Shown here in pieces: positions 25,615-35,391 of a stretch of DNA of 64,000 nt. The position numbers and the translations under genes were made by a program. The stretch is from NCBI RefSeq assembly GCF_002812705.1, contig NZ_CP025030.1, positions 6,200,001 through 6,264,000 of the forward strand. The letters are read 5' to 3'. The stretch comes from Achromobacter spanius (GTDB lineage Bacteria; Pseudomonadota; Gammaproteobacteria; Burkholderiales; Burkholderiaceae_B). The first letter of the stretch is position 1, and each line of letters starts with the position of its first letter. The notes under the pieces were generated by a model that worked only from the letters and a program-made list of their open reading frames with translations, was not told where the DNA came from and searched no databases.

Positions 25615-26523
25615 CTAGACGCCGAAGCGCTCCACCAGCGGGGCCAGCGCACCGCGCAGGCAGGTGGCCCAGAATTTGCCGGCCTCGGACAGGGGCCGGC
25701 TGCCGTGCAGGATCATGTGGCATTCAAAATGCACCGGTGCGGTCAGCGGGCGGTAGCAAAGGCCCGCGGCCTCCATCCCCACGGCAGTCGCCGGGTTGGC
25801 GATGCCTACCCCATGCCCCGCCAGCGCCAGTTGGCACACGGTGCTGGAATACGGGGTTTCGATGGCCACCTTCAGGCTTAGCCCCGCCTGCAGCAATAGC
25901 GAATCCAGGCGCTTGCGCGAGCCATCCTCCGCGTTCAGGGCGATGACCTCGGCATCCGCAAGATGGGTGAATTCCACGCGCTCCACGCGCGCCAGCGCAT
26001 GGCCGGCGGGAAACACCGCCACGGCACGCAAACGCGCCAGCCGGTGGCCGAGCAGCCCTTCCAGTTCAGATTCGTCGGCCACCACCGCCAGGTCGAGCTC
26101 ACCCGACACCACCATGTCGCGCAAGGTGTTGGAGTCTCGAATTTGCAGATACAGCGGCGTGTCGGGATAGCGCGTGCGAAACCGCGAGATCGCGTCGCTG
26201 ACGATGGTGCCGCCATACGCATGGATGCAACCAATGCGCAGGCGCGGCTGCGCGGCGCCACGGATCGCACGGATCTTGCGCCCAAGGCTTTCCAGCCCCA
26301 CGTTCAAGCGGCGGATTTCCTCGTACAGCAAGGTGGCCTCGGGCGTGCGCTGCATCCGCTGGCGCACACGCTCGAACAGGCGCAACTCAATACTGGCTTC
26401 CAGCGCGGCCAAGGTCGCGCTGACTGTCGCGGGCGACACATCCAGGCGCCGGGCAGCAGCGGTCACGCTTTCCGTTTCGTAAACGGTGCGGAACGTCTCG
26501 ACCTGTTTCAGCGTGAAGGTCAT
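25615..26523 (-). CDS. LysR-type transcriptional regulator
   Basis: 302 residues. The winged helix is at the N-terminus (VETFRTVYETESVTAAARRLDVSPATVSATLAALE), and the effector domain runs from about residue 90 (RLRIGCIHAYGGTIV). It is convergent with the deacylase/PLP-enzyme operon, which it may regulate. It also lies 18 bp downstream of recO on the same strand, so it could be read from that transcript or from a promoter inside recO. The effector is unknown. Confidence 0.82.
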   Translation of the reverse strand: MTFTLKQVETFRTVYETESVTAAARRLDVSPATVSATLAALEASIELRLFERVRQRMQRTPEATLLYEEIRRLNVGLESLGRKIRAIRGAAQPRLRIGCIHAYGGTIVSDAISRFRTRYPDTPLYLQIRDSNTLRDMVVSGELDLAVVADESELEGLLGHRLARLRAVAVFPAGHALARVERVEFTHLADAEVIALNAEDGSRKRLDSLLLQAGLSLKVAIETPYSSTVCQLALAGHGVGIANPATAVGMEAAGLCYRPLTAPVHFECHMILHGSRPLSEAGKFWATCLRGALAPLVERFGV

Positions 26524-26541
26524 AGGCTGCTTGCGGCACGC

Positions 26542-27129
26542 TCAGACGCGCTGCAAGTCCATCAGGACGCGGCGGGTGGACAAGGGGCGGCCGGCAAGGA
26601 TCTCGGCCAGGCGTTCGCGCAAGTCCCGGCGCAGCGCGGGTTCGATGGCGGTGTCTTCGAAATCGGGCGCGTCTTCATCCACGCCATAGCCGGTCTCGCG
26701 CAGCAAGGTCCATTCAAAGCGGCGCAACGCGCCCGCGGCGCGCGTGCCGTTGGACAACTGCTGCAACGCCATGTCGTAGGCATCGAATAGCAAGGGGTGG
26801 GCGTCCTCACGTGGCAGCAGGCGCAGCAAAAGCTCGTTCATGTACCAGGCGGACATCAGTGCGGTGCCGGTCAACGGGCGGATGCCCGCGATTTCAGCGC
26901 GCGTCAGTGTCTTGACGTCGCCGTTGCCGGTCCAGGACAGCAGCAGGGGCTGAAAGGCCGACAACACGGGCCGCAGCACCGAGTAAGGGCGCTTGGCGCC
27001 CTTGGCGACCATGGCCACACAGCCATGATCGCGGGAAAACGTCTGAACAATAAGGGAGGTTTCACGCCACGCGGTGGCGTGCAGCATAAAGCCCGGGCGA
27101 TCCTGGACGCGAGGCGCCCGTCTACTCAT
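26542..27129 (-). CDS. recO: recombination mediator RecO (compact)
   Basis: 195 residues from the ATG at 27129, which overlaps the era stop by 8 bp. RecO loads RecA on SSB-coated DNA in the RecFOR pathway. The N-terminal OB fold (VQDRPGFMLHATAWRETSLIVQTFSRDHG, AKGAKRP) and the helical part (MSAWYMNELLLRLLPREDAHPLLFDAY) are standard. Most RecO proteins are about 240 residues. Here the variable loop that normally follows ETGYG is missing, and the frame passes straight to the last helices ending STRRVLMDLQRV. The reading frame is intact, so this looks like a natural short form rather than a broken gene. Confidence 0.88.
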   Translation of the reverse strand: MSRRAPRVQDRPGFMLHATAWRETSLIVQTFSRDHGCVAMVAKGAKRPYSVLRPVLSAFQPLLLSWTGNGDVKTLTRAEIAGIRPLTGTALMSAWYMNELLLRLLPREDAHPLLFDAYDMALQQLSNGTRAAGALRRFEWTLLRETGYGVDEDAPDFEDTAIEPALRRDLRERLAEILAGRPLSTRRVLMDLQRV

Positions 27130-28012
27130 AGCCCAAATCGCGGAGCGCACCCTCGCGGTCGGACCACCCCTTGCGCACCTTGATGTAGACCTCAAGGTGC
27201 ACGGGCTTGTCCAGCAGCTTGGCGATGTCCTGCCGCGCCTCCGTGGCGATACGCTTCATGTGCATGCCGCCCGTGCCCAGGAGAATGGGCTTGTGGCTGT
27301 CGCGCTCGACCACCACGCAGGCGTTGATGCTGGCGCCCTTGGCGGTCTCTTCCCATTGCTCGATGACGACGGTACAGCCGTAGGGCAGCTCGTCGCCGAC
27401 CAGGCGGAAGATCTTCTCGCGCACCAGTTCGGCGGCAATGAAGCGCATGGGGCGGTCAGTCAACGTGTCTTCTTCGAACATCGCCTCGCCTTCGGGCAGG
27501 CGCGTGGCAATTTCTTCCAGCAACTGATCCAGTTGCTGGTTCTTGCTGGCGCTGACCGGCACCACGGCGCCGAACGGATGCAGCGCCATGATCTTGGAAA
27601 CGAAGGCGAAGAGATCATCACGATTCTTCATTTGGTCGATCTTCGAGACGACCAGAATCGTGCGCTCCGGGTTGGGCAACAGCGGCAGCAACTTGGCGTC
27701 GCCTTCCGACCACTTGCCGGCCTCGACCACATGCACCACCACGTCGACGTCGGCCAGGGCCTGCGTCACGACGCGGTTCATCATGCGGTTCATGGCGCCG
27801 CCATGGCGCGTCTGGAAACCGGGGGTATCAACGAAGACGAACTGCTCGTGTTCGCGCGTCAACACGCCATGGATGCGGTGGCGCGTGGTCTGCGCCTTGC
27901 GCGACACGATGGAGATCTTGGAACCGATCAGGGCGTTGGTCAGCGTGGACTTGCCCACATTGGGGCGGCCAACGATGGCAACAAAGCCGGTACGAAAAGG
28001 GGTATCGCTCAT
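27122..28012 (-). CDS. era: GTPase Era
   Basis: 296 residues. The G motifs are GRPNVGKST (about residues 13-21), DTPGFQ and SKID, followed by a KH RNA-binding domain at the C-terminus ([33 protein letters not shown]). Era binds 16S rRNA and helps 30S assembly. The ATG overlaps the rnc stop by 4 bp, and its 3' end overlaps recO, so rnc-era-recO are translationally coupled, the order common across proteobacteria. Confidence 0.96.
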   Translation of the reverse strand: MSDTPFRTGFVAIVGRPNVGKSTLTNALIGSKISIVSRKAQTTRHRIHGVLTREHEQFVFVDTPGFQTRHGGAMNRMMNRVVTQALADVDVVVHVVEAGKWSEGDAKLLPLLPNPERTILVVSKIDQMKNRDDLFAFVSKIMALHPFGAVVPVSASKNQQLDQLLEEIATRLPEGEAMFEEDTLTDRPMRFIAAELVREKIFRLVGDELPYGCTVVIEQWEETAKGASINACVVVERDSHKPILLGTGGMHMKRIATEARQDIAKLLDKPVHLEVYIKVRKGWSDREGALRDLGYE

Positions 28013-28770
28013 TTAGTCTCTTGAGCCACTGCCACGGGCAGCGACAATTGCGCGGTTTTGCGCGCCTTGCCCGACTTGCGGGCAGCCTTGGTGGCCGGGC
28101 TGATGGCCAGCGCAGCCTCCAAAGCCAGCTTGGCCGCCGATTGCTCGGCGGCGCGGCGGCTGGCGCCGGGCGCCGTAACCTTGATCTCGAGCGCCGGGAT
28201 GGCGCACTCGACTTCGAACTGCTGGCTGTGGGCCGCGCCATGCGTGGCCACCACCGTATACAGCGGCAGCGCCAACTTGCGGCCTTGCAGGAATTCCTGC
28301 AGCAAGGTCTTGGCGTCCTTGCCCAGCGTTTTGGGGTCAACCGAGGCCAGCACCGGCAGGTACTGGCGCACGATCACGCGGCGCGCGGCCTCAAAGCCCG
28401 CGTCCAGAAAGACGGCGCCAAACAGCGCCTCGACCGTGTCCGCAAGAATCGATGGCCGGCGGAACCCGCCGCTTTTCAATTCGCCTTCGCCCAGGCGCAG
28501 ATACTGCGAGAGCTCCAGGCGCTGGGCGATATCCGCCAGCGAGGCCTGCTTGACCAGATTGGCCCGCAGCCGCGACAGATCGCCTTCGTCAATTTTCGAG
28601 TAGCGCTCGAACAGCATGGCCGCAACGACGAAGTTCAGCACGGAATCCCCAAGGAATTCCAAGCGCTCGTTGTGGCGCGCACCATGACTGCGATGCGTCA
28701 GTGCCTGTTCAAGCAAAGCCGGATCACCGAAGTGGTGATCCAGGCGGTTTTCTAGCGTGGCTAGCGACAT
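28009..28770 (-). CDS. rnc: ribonuclease III
   Basis: 253 residues. The RNase III signature [12 protein letters not shown] (about residues 34-45) holds the catalytic acidic residues. A double-stranded RNA-binding domain lies at about 155-225. The C-terminus carries a basic Ala/Lys-rich tail ([13 protein letters not shown]). The enzyme processes rRNA precursors and structured mRNAs. The start is 2 bp after the lepB stop, and the end overlaps era by 4 bp. Confidence 0.96.
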   Translation of the reverse strand: MSLATLENRLDHHFGDPALLEQALTHRSHGARHNERLEFLGDSVLNFVVAAMLFERYSKIDEGDLSRLRANLVKQASLADIAQRLELSQYLRLGEGELKSGGFRRPSILADTVEALFGAVFLDAGFEAARRVIVRQYLPVLASVDPKTLGKDAKTLLQEFLQGRKLALPLYTVVATHGAAHSQQFEVECAIPALEIKVTAPGASRRAAEQSAAKLALEAALAISPATKAARKSGKARKTAQLSLPVAVAQETK

Positions 28771-28772
28771 AA

Positions 28773-29657
28773 TCAGTTGAACCGGCCGATGCGGCTGAGA
28801 TCGCTGAAATTCATCCAGATGAAGAACGCGCGTCCGACGATATTGGATTCTGGAACGAAGCCCCAGTACCGGCTGTCCGCGCTGTTGTCCCGATTATCAC
28901 CCATGGCGAAATAACTGCCTTCAGGTACTTTGCAGCGTACCCCATTGCGGCTGTATTGGCAGTTCTGGCGGTGAGGAAATTGCCACATCGGAGAATAATC
29001 CTGCGGCTTGTTCTCATCTAGCAGTATTTTGCGCTCAACGTCGCCCAACTTCTCTTTATATTGCGCAATATAAGAAACGCGGTCCGGTTCAAAATAGTCG
29101 CCGTCGCGCACATGCGGCACGAGTTCGCCGTTGACGTACAGTTTTTTGTCCAGGTAGGCGATTTCATCGCCGGGCAGGCCCACCACACGCTTGATGTAGT
29201 CCACATCCGGATCAACGGGATAGCGGAACACGAACACGTCGCCGCGCTTGGGTTCGCCGATGTCGATAACTTTCTTGTCGATCACGGGCAGGCGCAAGCC
29301 ATAGCTGAACTTGTTCACCAGGATCAAGTCACCCGACTGCAGCGTCGGCAGCATGGAACCCGACGGAATCCGGAACGGCTCCACCACGAACGAGCGCAGC
29401 ATGAACACAAACAGAATGACGGGAAAGAAGCTGACGGCGTATTCGATCCACCAGGGCACGCGCCGCGCGATGTCGCCGGCTTCGCGGCGCAGGCGTTCGG
29501 CCTCCTGGGCGTCTCCGACCAGGGCCGCGTCGTACTGCGCCATTGCCGCTTGCGCCCGCGCTTCGCGGCCACGCCGCAGCACCGCCAGATCAAGCACCCA
29601 GATAATGCCGGTCAAGACCAGCAGAACAAACAGGATCAGGGCAAAGTTCCAACTCAT
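28773..29657 (-). CDS. lepB: signal peptidase I
   Basis: 294 residues. An N-terminal membrane helix ([20 protein letters not shown]) and a second helix near residue 75 ([15 protein letters not shown]) anchor the periplasmic serine/lysine protease domain. The catalytic serine is in [11 protein letters not shown] (about residue 99) and the lysine in [11 protein letters not shown] (about 155); [14 protein letters not shown] is the third box. It cleaves Sec and Tat signal peptides. It follows lepA by 23 bp, the classic lepA-lepB-rnc-era order. Confidence 0.96.
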   Translation of the reverse strand: MSWNFALILFVLLVLTGIIWVLDLAVLRRGREARAQAAMAQYDAALVGDAQEAERLRREAGDIARRVPWWIEYAVSFFPVILFVFMLRSFVVEPFRIPSGSMLPTLQSGDLILVNKFSYGLRLPVIDKKVIDIGEPKRGDVFVFRYPVDPDVDYIKRVVGLPGDEIAYLDKKLYVNGELVPHVRDGDYFEPDRVSYIAQYKEKLGDVERKILLDENKPQDYSPMWQFPHRQNCQYSRNGVRCKVPEGSYFAMGDNRDNSADSRYWGFVPESNIVGRAFFIWMNFSDLSRIGRFN

Positions 29658-29680
29658 CAGCTAACCGCCTTCTTTTGGTT

Positions 29681-31474
29681 CTACTTGTCTTCCACTTGCA
29701 GGATGGCCAAGAACGCCTCCTGCGGAATTTCAACGCTACCCACCTGCTTCATGCGCTTCTTGCCGGCCTTCTGCTTTTCAAGCAGCTTCTTCTTGCGCGA
29801 GATATCGCCGCCGTAGCACTTGGCCAGCACGTTCTTGCGCAGCGCCTTCACGTTTTCGCGCGCGATGATTTCCGCGCCGATGGCGGCCTGGATGACCACG
29901 TCGAACATCTGGCGGGGAATCAGACCACGCATGCGGGTGACGACGTCACGGGCGCGATGGCGCGCATTGCTGCGGTGAACGATCACGGCCAGCGCGTCGA
30001 CGCGGTCGTTGTTGATGAGCAAGTCCACGCGCACCACGTCGGCCGAGCGGTATTCCAGGAATTCGTAGTCCATCGACGCGTAGCCGCGCGACACGGACTT
30101 CAGCTTGTCGAAGAAGTCGAGCACGATCTCGGCCAGCGGAATCTCGTACACCAGGTGCACCTGGCGGCCGTGATAGCTCATGTTGATCTGCGAACCCCGC
30201 TTGTTGTTGCACAGGGTCATGACCGGGCCGACGTAGTCCTGCGGCATGAACAGCGTGACCTTCACGATGGGCTCGCGAATGTCCTGGATCTTGCCCACTT
30301 CGGGCATGCGCGACGGGCTTTCCACGGTAATCACGGAACCATCACGCTGCTCGACTTCATACACCACCGACGGCGCGGTGGTGATGATGTCCATGTCGAA
30401 TTCGCGCTCCAGGCGTTCTTGCACGATTTCCATGTGCAACAAGCCCAGGAAGCCGCAGCGGAAACCAAAACCCAACGCTTGCGACACTTCGGGTTCGAAC
30501 ATCAGCGCGGCGTCGTTCAGCTTGAGCTTGTCGAGCGAATCGCGCAGTTGGTCGTATTCAGAGCTTTCCACCGGATACAGGCCGGCGAACACCTGCGGCT
30601 TCACTTCCTTGAAGCCGGGCAGCGCGGACGGCGCGGGCTTGTTGGCCAGCGTGACCGTATCGCCAACCTTGGCGTCTTCCAACTGCTTGATGCCGGCGAT
30701 GATGAAGCCCACCTCGCCCGCCGACAGATGCGGACGCTGCTGCGACTTCGGCGTGAACACACCGGTCTGCTCGCACAGGTGGGTGGCGCCGGAGGCCATC
30801 AGCAGGATCTTGTCCTTGGGCTTGAGCACGCCGTTGATGATGCGCACCAGCATGACCACGCCCACGTAGTTATCGAACCACGAGTCGATGATCAGGGCTT
30901 GCAGCGGCGCCTCGGGGTCGCCCTTGGGCGCAGGCACGCGCGCCACGATGGTTTCCAGGATTTCGTCGATGCCCATGCCCGTCTTGGCGCTGGCCAGCAC
31001 GGCTTCGGAGGCATCGATGCCGATGACGTCTTCGACTTCCTGGCGCGCGCCTTCGGGATCCGCCTGCGGCAGGTCCATCTTGTTCAGCACGGGCACCACT
31101 TCCACGCCCAGCTCGATGGCGGTGTAGCAGTTGGCAACCGTCTGCGCTTCCACGCCCTGCGACGCATCCACCACCAGCAACGCGCCTTCGCAGGCCGACA
31201 GCGAGCGGCTGACTTCGTACGAGAAGTCCACGTGCCCCGGGGTGTCGATCAGGTTCAGGTTGTAGACCTTGCCGTCATTCGCCTTGTATTGCAGGGAAGC
31301 GGTCTGGGCCTTGATGGTGATGCCGCGTTCGCGCTCGATTTCCATGGAATCGAGCACCTGCGCCGACATTTCGCGATCCGCCAATCCGCCGCAGCGCTGG
31401 ATCAAGCGATCGGCCAAGGTCGATTTGCCATGATCGATGTGGGCAATGATGGAGAAGTTGCGAATATGCTGCAT
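29681..31474 (-). CDS. lepA: elongation factor 4 (LepA)
   Basis: 597 residues from the ATG at 31474 ([16 protein letters not shown]); the longer open frame upstream lacks family similarity. It is a translational GTPase with [18 protein letters not shown] and NKMDLPQ boxes, EF-G-like domains and the LepA-specific C-terminal domain ending in a lysine-rich stretch. The protein affects ribosome back-translocation or 30S assembly. It heads the lepA-lepB-rnc-era-recO group. Confidence 0.96.
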   Translation of the reverse strand: MQHIRNFSIIAHIDHGKSTLADRLIQRCGGLADREMSAQVLDSMEIERERGITIKAQTASLQYKANDGKVYNLNLIDTPGHVDFSYEVSRSLSACEGALLVVDASQGVEAQTVANCYTAIELGVEVVPVLNKMDLPQADPEGARQEVEDVIGIDASEAVLASAKTGMGIDEILETIVARVPAPKGDPEAPLQALIIDSWFDNYVGVVMLVRIINGVLKPKDKILLMASGATHLCEQTGVFTPKSQQRPHLSAGEVGFIIAGIKQLEDAKVGDTVTLANKPAPSALPGFKEVKPQVFAGLYPVESSEYDQLRDSLDKLKLNDAALMFEPEVSQALGFGFRCGFLGLLHMEIVQERLEREFDMDIITTAPSVVYEVEQRDGSVITVESPSRMPEVGKIQDIREPIVKVTLFMPQDYVGPVMTLCNNKRGSQINMSYHGRQVHLVYEIPLAEIVLDFFDKLKSVSRGYASMDYEFLEYRSADVVRVDLLINNDRVDALAVIVHRSNARHRARDVVTRMRGLIPRQMFDVVIQAAIGAEIIARENVKALRKNVLAKCYGGDISRKKKLLEKQKAGKKRMKQVGSVEIPQEAFLAILQVEDK

Positions 31475-31584
31475 GCTTGAAATTATAAGGGACGGAACAC
31501 TCGGCACTAGGCCGGAAGACGCCGCGGCCGGAGAACACACGGCTGACGAGAGGGGCGCTGACGGGGCAAAACCCGGGCAAAACG

Positions 31585-31605
31585 AGGGGGCGCCAAGCGC
31601 CCCCT
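31585..31605 (-). terminator. possible terminator between mucD and lepA
   Basis: Stem AGGGGGCGC/GCGCCCCCT with a CAA loop. Read on the minus strand it is followed by CGTTTTG, a weak T-tract. It lies about 100 bp past the mucD stop and 110 bp before lepA, so it may separate the stress and lepA units. No other feature is seen in 31475-31701. Confidence 0.5.
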
Positions 31606-31701
31606 CTTGCGGCAACCAGCCATTTTAGCCGGTCTTGGGCAATTTTTTCTGCCGGCTGCCCGCAGCCTGGCAAAAAGGCGCCCCACCGGGGCAAACCTGC
31701 C

Positions 31702-33171
31702 CTACTTCGATGCAGGCACCGCAACCCATTGGGTCTGGTCCCCACGGCGCACCAGCAGGCCCACGGTGCGGCTCTTGTCGAGCTTGGCCACGAGTTCGCC
31801 GAATTGCTTGGCGCCCGTCACGTCGGTGTCGTTCAAAGCCAACACGATGTCGCCTTCCTGCAGGCCGGCCTTGCCGGCCGCGCCCTCGGCAGCCTTCACC
31901 TGGACGCCGCCCTTGATGCGCAGCTTTTTCTGCACGTCGGCCGGCACATCGACCACGCCCAGGCCCAGCGCATTGGTAACTTCCGGCACCGGCGCGGCTT
32001 TCTTATCGGCCGCGGCCGCCTTTTCGGTGGGGATCTCGCCCACCTTGACCGCCAACGTCAGGCTCTTGCCCTTGCGCCACACTTGCATGTCTGCGCGCGT
32101 GCCAGGCTTGGTTTCGCCCACGATGCGCGGCAGGTCGGACCAGCGCTTGATCGGTTCGTTGTTGAACTTCAAGATCACGTCGCCCGGCTGCACGCCAGCT
32201 TGTTCGGCGGGGCCATCGACTTCAACGCTGCTGACCAGCGCGCCTTCCGCCTTGGGCAGCCCGATGGCTTCAGCCACGTCCTTGCCCACTTCACCGATCT
32301 GCACGCCGACCCGTCCGCGAGTCACCTTGCCGGTGGTGCGCAATTGATCCACAACGCGCATCGCTTCGTCGATGGGGATGGCCAGGGAAATACCCATGAA
32401 ACCGCCGCTGCGCGAAATGATCTGGGAATTGATACCCACCACCTCGCCATCCAGGTTGATCAAGGGCCCACCCGAATTACCCGGGTTGACGGCGACATCC
32501 GTCTGAATGAACGGCAGGTATTCGCCGGTGTCACGACCAATCGCGCTGACAATGCCCGAGGTCACGGTGGAATCCAGGCCAAACGGCGAACCGATCGCCA
32601 GCACCCATTGGCCCTTCTTCAGCTTCTTGGGGTCGCCAATGACCAGCGGAACCATGTCCTTGGCTTCGATCTTGATCAGCGCCACGTCGGTACGTTCATC
32701 GGTGCCGATGACCTTGGCTTTGAACTCACGGCCGTCGGTCAAGGTGACGTAGATATCCGTGGCATCAACCACCACGTGGTTGTTGGTCAGGATGAAGCCG
32801 TCGTCAGACACGAAAAAGCCCGATCCCACGCCGCGCGGCACGGTGCGCTCTTCAGGCTGGGGACGCTGGCGCGGCGCAGGCACTTGCCCGCCGCCAGGGG
32901 GTTGAATGTCGGGGCCGAAGAACCAGCGGAAGAGTTCGTAGGGGTCGCTACCGCCGCCGGGGCCAGGCCCACGGACCGGCACGGTGGCCGTAGTACGGAT
33001 GTTGACCACCGCCGGATCGGCTTTTTCGACAATCCCCGTGAAGTCGGGCAACGCCACCGTGGGCGTTTGCGCGACAGCAGCGGGCACATAGGCGGCAGAC
33101 ATGAAAACCCCTGCTGCCACGGCCACCAGAAAGCGCCGGAAAAAAGCGTTCGACACCGTCATTGCTTTCAT
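31702..33171 (-). CDS. mucD: Do-type periplasmic serine protease MucD/DegQ
   Basis: 489 residues with a signal peptide (ending near PAAVAQT). The trypsin-like domain has the triad in NNHVV (His), DVALIKI (Asp) and GNSGGPL (Ser, about residue 245). Two PDZ domains follow (RGRVGVQIGEV... and GLGVVDVPADV...). It degrades or chaperones misfolded envelope proteins. Position directly after rpoE-rseA-rseB matches the mucD slot of the algU-mucABD cluster, so it is probably part of the sigma-E response. The gap to rseB is 46 bp. Confidence 0.93.
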   Translation of the reverse strand: MKAMTVSNAFFRRFLVAVAAGVFMSAAYVPAAVAQTPTVALPDFTGIVEKADPAVVNIRTTATVPVRGPGPGGGSDPYELFRWFFGPDIQPPGGGQVPAPRQRPQPEERTVPRGVGSGFFVSDDGFILTNNHVVVDATDIYVTLTDGREFKAKVIGTDERTDVALIKIEAKDMVPLVIGDPKKLKKGQWVLAIGSPFGLDSTVTSGIVSAIGRDTGEYLPFIQTDVAVNPGNSGGPLINLDGEVVGINSQIISRSGGFMGISLAIPIDEAMRVVDQLRTTGKVTRGRVGVQIGEVGKDVAEAIGLPKAEGALVSSVEVDGPAEQAGVQPGDVILKFNNEPIKRWSDLPRIVGETKPGTRADMQVWRKGKSLTLAVKVGEIPTEKAAAADKKAAPVPEVTNALGLGVVDVPADVQKKLRIKGGVQVKAAEGAAGKAGLQEGDIVLALNDTDVTGAKQFGELVAKLDKSRTVGLLVRRGDQTQWVAVPASK

Positions 33172-33217
33172 AAGTTACTCCGAAGTTGCTGCTTGCTGCC
33201 TGTGGCCTGGGCCTGAA

Positions 33218-34264
33218 TCACTTGGACCCAGCGGCCGGCACGTATTCTGTCGCTTGCGCAAGTTGTTCCAGCGTCGCCACGGGCACTTCGCCCACGGCCG
33301 TCAACCAGTAATCAGCAATGCGCGTGCCATACACCGTGATGGCTCCGCGCTGCGCGGCCCCGGGCGGAGGATGATGTCCGCGCTCGCTGTCATAGGGCTC
33401 GATGAAAACCGAGATGGCCGCCAAGCCGTCGGACAACACCATCTGGCTGACCGCTGCGCCGCGCCCCATGGAGCGCGACACCTGCATGATCACCTTGAAG
33501 CCCTTGGGGGCAGGAATGCGCCAGCCCTGGGCCATCAGGTCCACCGGCGTCATGGTCGATTCCAGCACCTTCCAGTCACGCGTGCTCCAGCGCGAACTCA
33601 GCTGTTGCGGGTCCACTTCCGACCCCAGGCGCAGCGAGGTGAACGACACTTGCTCGACCACGCCTCGGGCCGCATTCAGCGTTTGCGCCTTGAGCAGCAG
33701 ATTGGTTTCAACGTCGGCGCAAAGGCGATAGCCGTAGCGCAGCTTGTCCAGCGGTTCGATCGTGATCAGGCGGCATTCGCGGCCCGCAACCCGATGCAGC
33801 TTGGGCTCGGTGCGGATTTTGTAGTGCTCGGCAAGATTGGCCGGATCACCCAGCAACAAGCCAGGAAAGCGGTCGCCGCGCCGGCGCTCGATCAGAACGG
33901 TCTTGCGCTCGGGAATCAGGCATTGCACGTCATCGTTGTGACGCAGGTACTCACGCGGCTGGCCGTCCAGGATCTCCAGCCGCTCGCGCTCGCCGGTGCC
34001 GTCCAACACGTGCACCAGGCGCGAGGACTGGATCATCTCGCCCTGCTGATACATGAAGACGCCGGCATAGTCCTGCTTGCGCGCGGCTTGCTGGATGCGC
34101 GTCAGCAATTGGACGACGTCATCCGTGGCCGGGGCCGCATCGGCGGCGCGCGCCGGCTCATGGGTAGACAGAAAAGCGGTCAGAAGCGTAGCGGCAAACC
34201 ATCCGGCGCGATGTGCGTTCCAGGAGGCTGCGCGCGGCCAACGTGTCGGTAACGCCAGCGCCAT
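33218..34264 (-). CDS. rseB: sigma-E regulatory protein RseB/MucB
   Basis: 348 residues from the ATG at 34264, which shares one base with the rseA stop (TGATG). A signal peptide is present (HRAGWFAATLLTAFLSTHEPARA). The mature part has the LolA-like N-terminal domain (DYAGVFMYQQGEMIQSSRLVHVLDG) and the smaller C-terminal domain (PQGWR-like region near residue 240). RseB binds the periplasmic part of RseA and senses mislocalised lipoproteins or LPS, blocking RseA cleavage. Confidence 0.92.
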   Translation of the reverse strand: MALALPTRWPRAASWNAHRAGWFAATLLTAFLSTHEPARAADAAPATDDVVQLLTRIQQAARKQDYAGVFMYQQGEMIQSSRLVHVLDGTGERERLEILDGQPREYLRHNDDVQCLIPERKTVLIERRRGDRFPGLLLGDPANLAEHYKIRTEPKLHRVAGRECRLITIEPLDKLRYGYRLCADVETNLLLKAQTLNAARGVVEQVSFTSLRLGSEVDPQQLSSRWSTRDWKVLESTMTPVDLMAQGWRIPAPKGFKVIMQVSRSMGRGAAVSQMVLSDGLAAISVFIEPYDSERGHHPPPGAAQRGAITVYGTRIADYWLTAVGEVPVATLEQLAQATEYVPAAGSK

Positions 34265-34779
34265 CAACGTCCGGCTCCGGCGTCGAACGAAACTTGTCGC
34301 ACCGCGCTGGGACCCGCCATCTGGCGATGGGCTTCGAGGTAGTCGCGCAGGCCGGCGTCGTCAGCGGCGGAGACCGCCGTGGGCGTGCCGCTGGCATCAG
34401 CCAGCACGCGCACTTCCGTGGCCGGCGTGCCGGTCAGATAGGGTTGCGCCACCCAGGCAACCGTTGCCACCGCGGCCGCCACGGCCAGGCCGGACAGGCC
34501 GACCCGCAACGGCGAACGTCGTCGCGGCGCGGCCACGATGGGCAGTTCCGCGTCAAGCGCGCGCGCCAGCCGCGACTGGAACGCGGCGCTGGGCGTCAAT
34601 GCCAGATCGGCATTGCGTAGAGAATCACCGATCAAATGATAGGTGTCCCAGGTCTGACGTCCATCCTTGGACAACAGACTGGAAAGAATATCGTCGGAAT
34701 CTTCTCCGTCCATCCAGGCGGAAACCGATTCCTCCCAGGAGGCCTCGGCGATTTCAACGGACTTGGCTGCTGTTTGCAT
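34264..34779 (-). CDS. rseA: anti-sigma-E factor RseA/MucA
   Basis: 171 residues from the ATG at 34779; AAGGAG lies 8 nt upstream, while the alternative GTG at 34788 overlaps that site. The N-terminal cytoplasmic sigma-binding part contains ASWEESVSAWMDGEDSDDILSSLLSKDGRQTWDTYHLIGD, typical of RseA. A single membrane helix lies near residue 95 (VGLSGLAVAAAVATVAWVAQPYL), and the C-terminal part is periplasmic. Its start lies 13 bp after the rpoE stop. Confidence 0.9.
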   Translation of the reverse strand: MQTAAKSVEIAEASWEESVSAWMDGEDSDDILSSLLSKDGRQTWDTYHLIGDSLRNADLALTPSAAFQSRLARALDAELPIVAAPRRRSPLRVGLSGLAVAAAVATVAWVAQPYLTGTPATEVRVLADASGTPTAVSAADDAGLRDYLEAHRQMAGPSAVRQVSFDAGAGR

Positions 34780-34791
34780 GACTGCCACTCC

Positions 34792-35391
34792 TTACCAGCG
34801 ACGCTCGGCATCGGTGCCTAGCAATGGACGCAATTTGGTCGCAATGGCCTCACGCGCACGAAAAATGCGGGAGCGCACCGTACCAATGGGGCAATCCATG
34901 CTTTGGGCGATGTCTTCGTAACTCATACCTTCGATTTCACGCAGGACAATTGCGGTGCGCAACTCTTCGGGCAATTCCTCGATGGCCGCGTTCACCGTCT
35001 CGGCGATTTCGCGGCTGGCAACCATGGATTCCGGCGTGCTTATGTCCGTTAGGTTGTCGGTTTCGTTAAAAGTTTCACCGTCTTCCGTTTCTATCGCATT
35101 GGGCGCGCTGGGACGCCGGCCTTGCGAGGCCAGCCAATTGCGCGCCGTATTGATGGCGATACGATACAACCAGGTGTAGAAAGCGCTGTCACCCCGGAAT
35201 TGGGGCAAGGCCCGATAAGCCTTGATGAACGCCTCCTGGGCGACATCCTCGATTTCCGAGGGGTCGCGGATCATCCGGGCCAACAGGCGCAGGATCTTGC
35301 GCTGGTATTTGAGCACCAGCAGATCAAAGGCCTTTTTGTCGCCCCGTTGAACGCGCGCGACCAACTCCGCGTCGACTTCGCGCTCGCTCAT
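34792..35391 (-). CDS. rpoE: RNA polymerase sigma factor RpoE (AlgU type)
   Basis: 199 residues, an ECF sigma factor. Region 2 includes KYQRKILRLLARMIRDPSEIEDVAQEAFIKAYRAL (about residues 28-62), and region 4 includes LREIEGMSYEDIAQSMDCPIGTVRSRIFRAREAI (about 148-182). The ATG overlaps the stop of the upstream YgfX-like gene by 4 bp, so translation is coupled to it. Envelope stress frees the protein from RseA. I did not find a convincing sigma-E promoter in the region upstream. Confidence 0.95.
   Translation of the reverse strand: MSEREVDAELVARVQRGDKKAFDLLVLKYQRKILRLLARMIRDPSEIEDVAQEAFIKAYRALPQFRGDSAFYTWLYRIAINTARNWLASQGRRPSAPNAIETEDGETFNETDNLTDISTPESMVASREIAETVNAAIEELPEELRTAIVLREIEGMSYEDIAQSMDCPIGTVRSRIFRAREAIATKLRPLLGTDAERRW

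Noticed and set aside
26542..27129. recO as a broken gene
   Set aside because: The short protein keeps an intact frame, normal overlap with era and a conserved-looking C-terminal end, so a natural compact form is more likely than a frameshift.
29675..31480. A 601-codon plus-strand frame opposite lepA
   Set aside because: It is an antisense shadow; lepA is unmistakable on the minus strand.
31475..31615. N-terminal extension of LepA of 47 residues
   Set aside because: The extension is Ser/Pro/Ala-rich and without family character; the ATG at 31474 gives the standard length and start [16 protein letters not shown].
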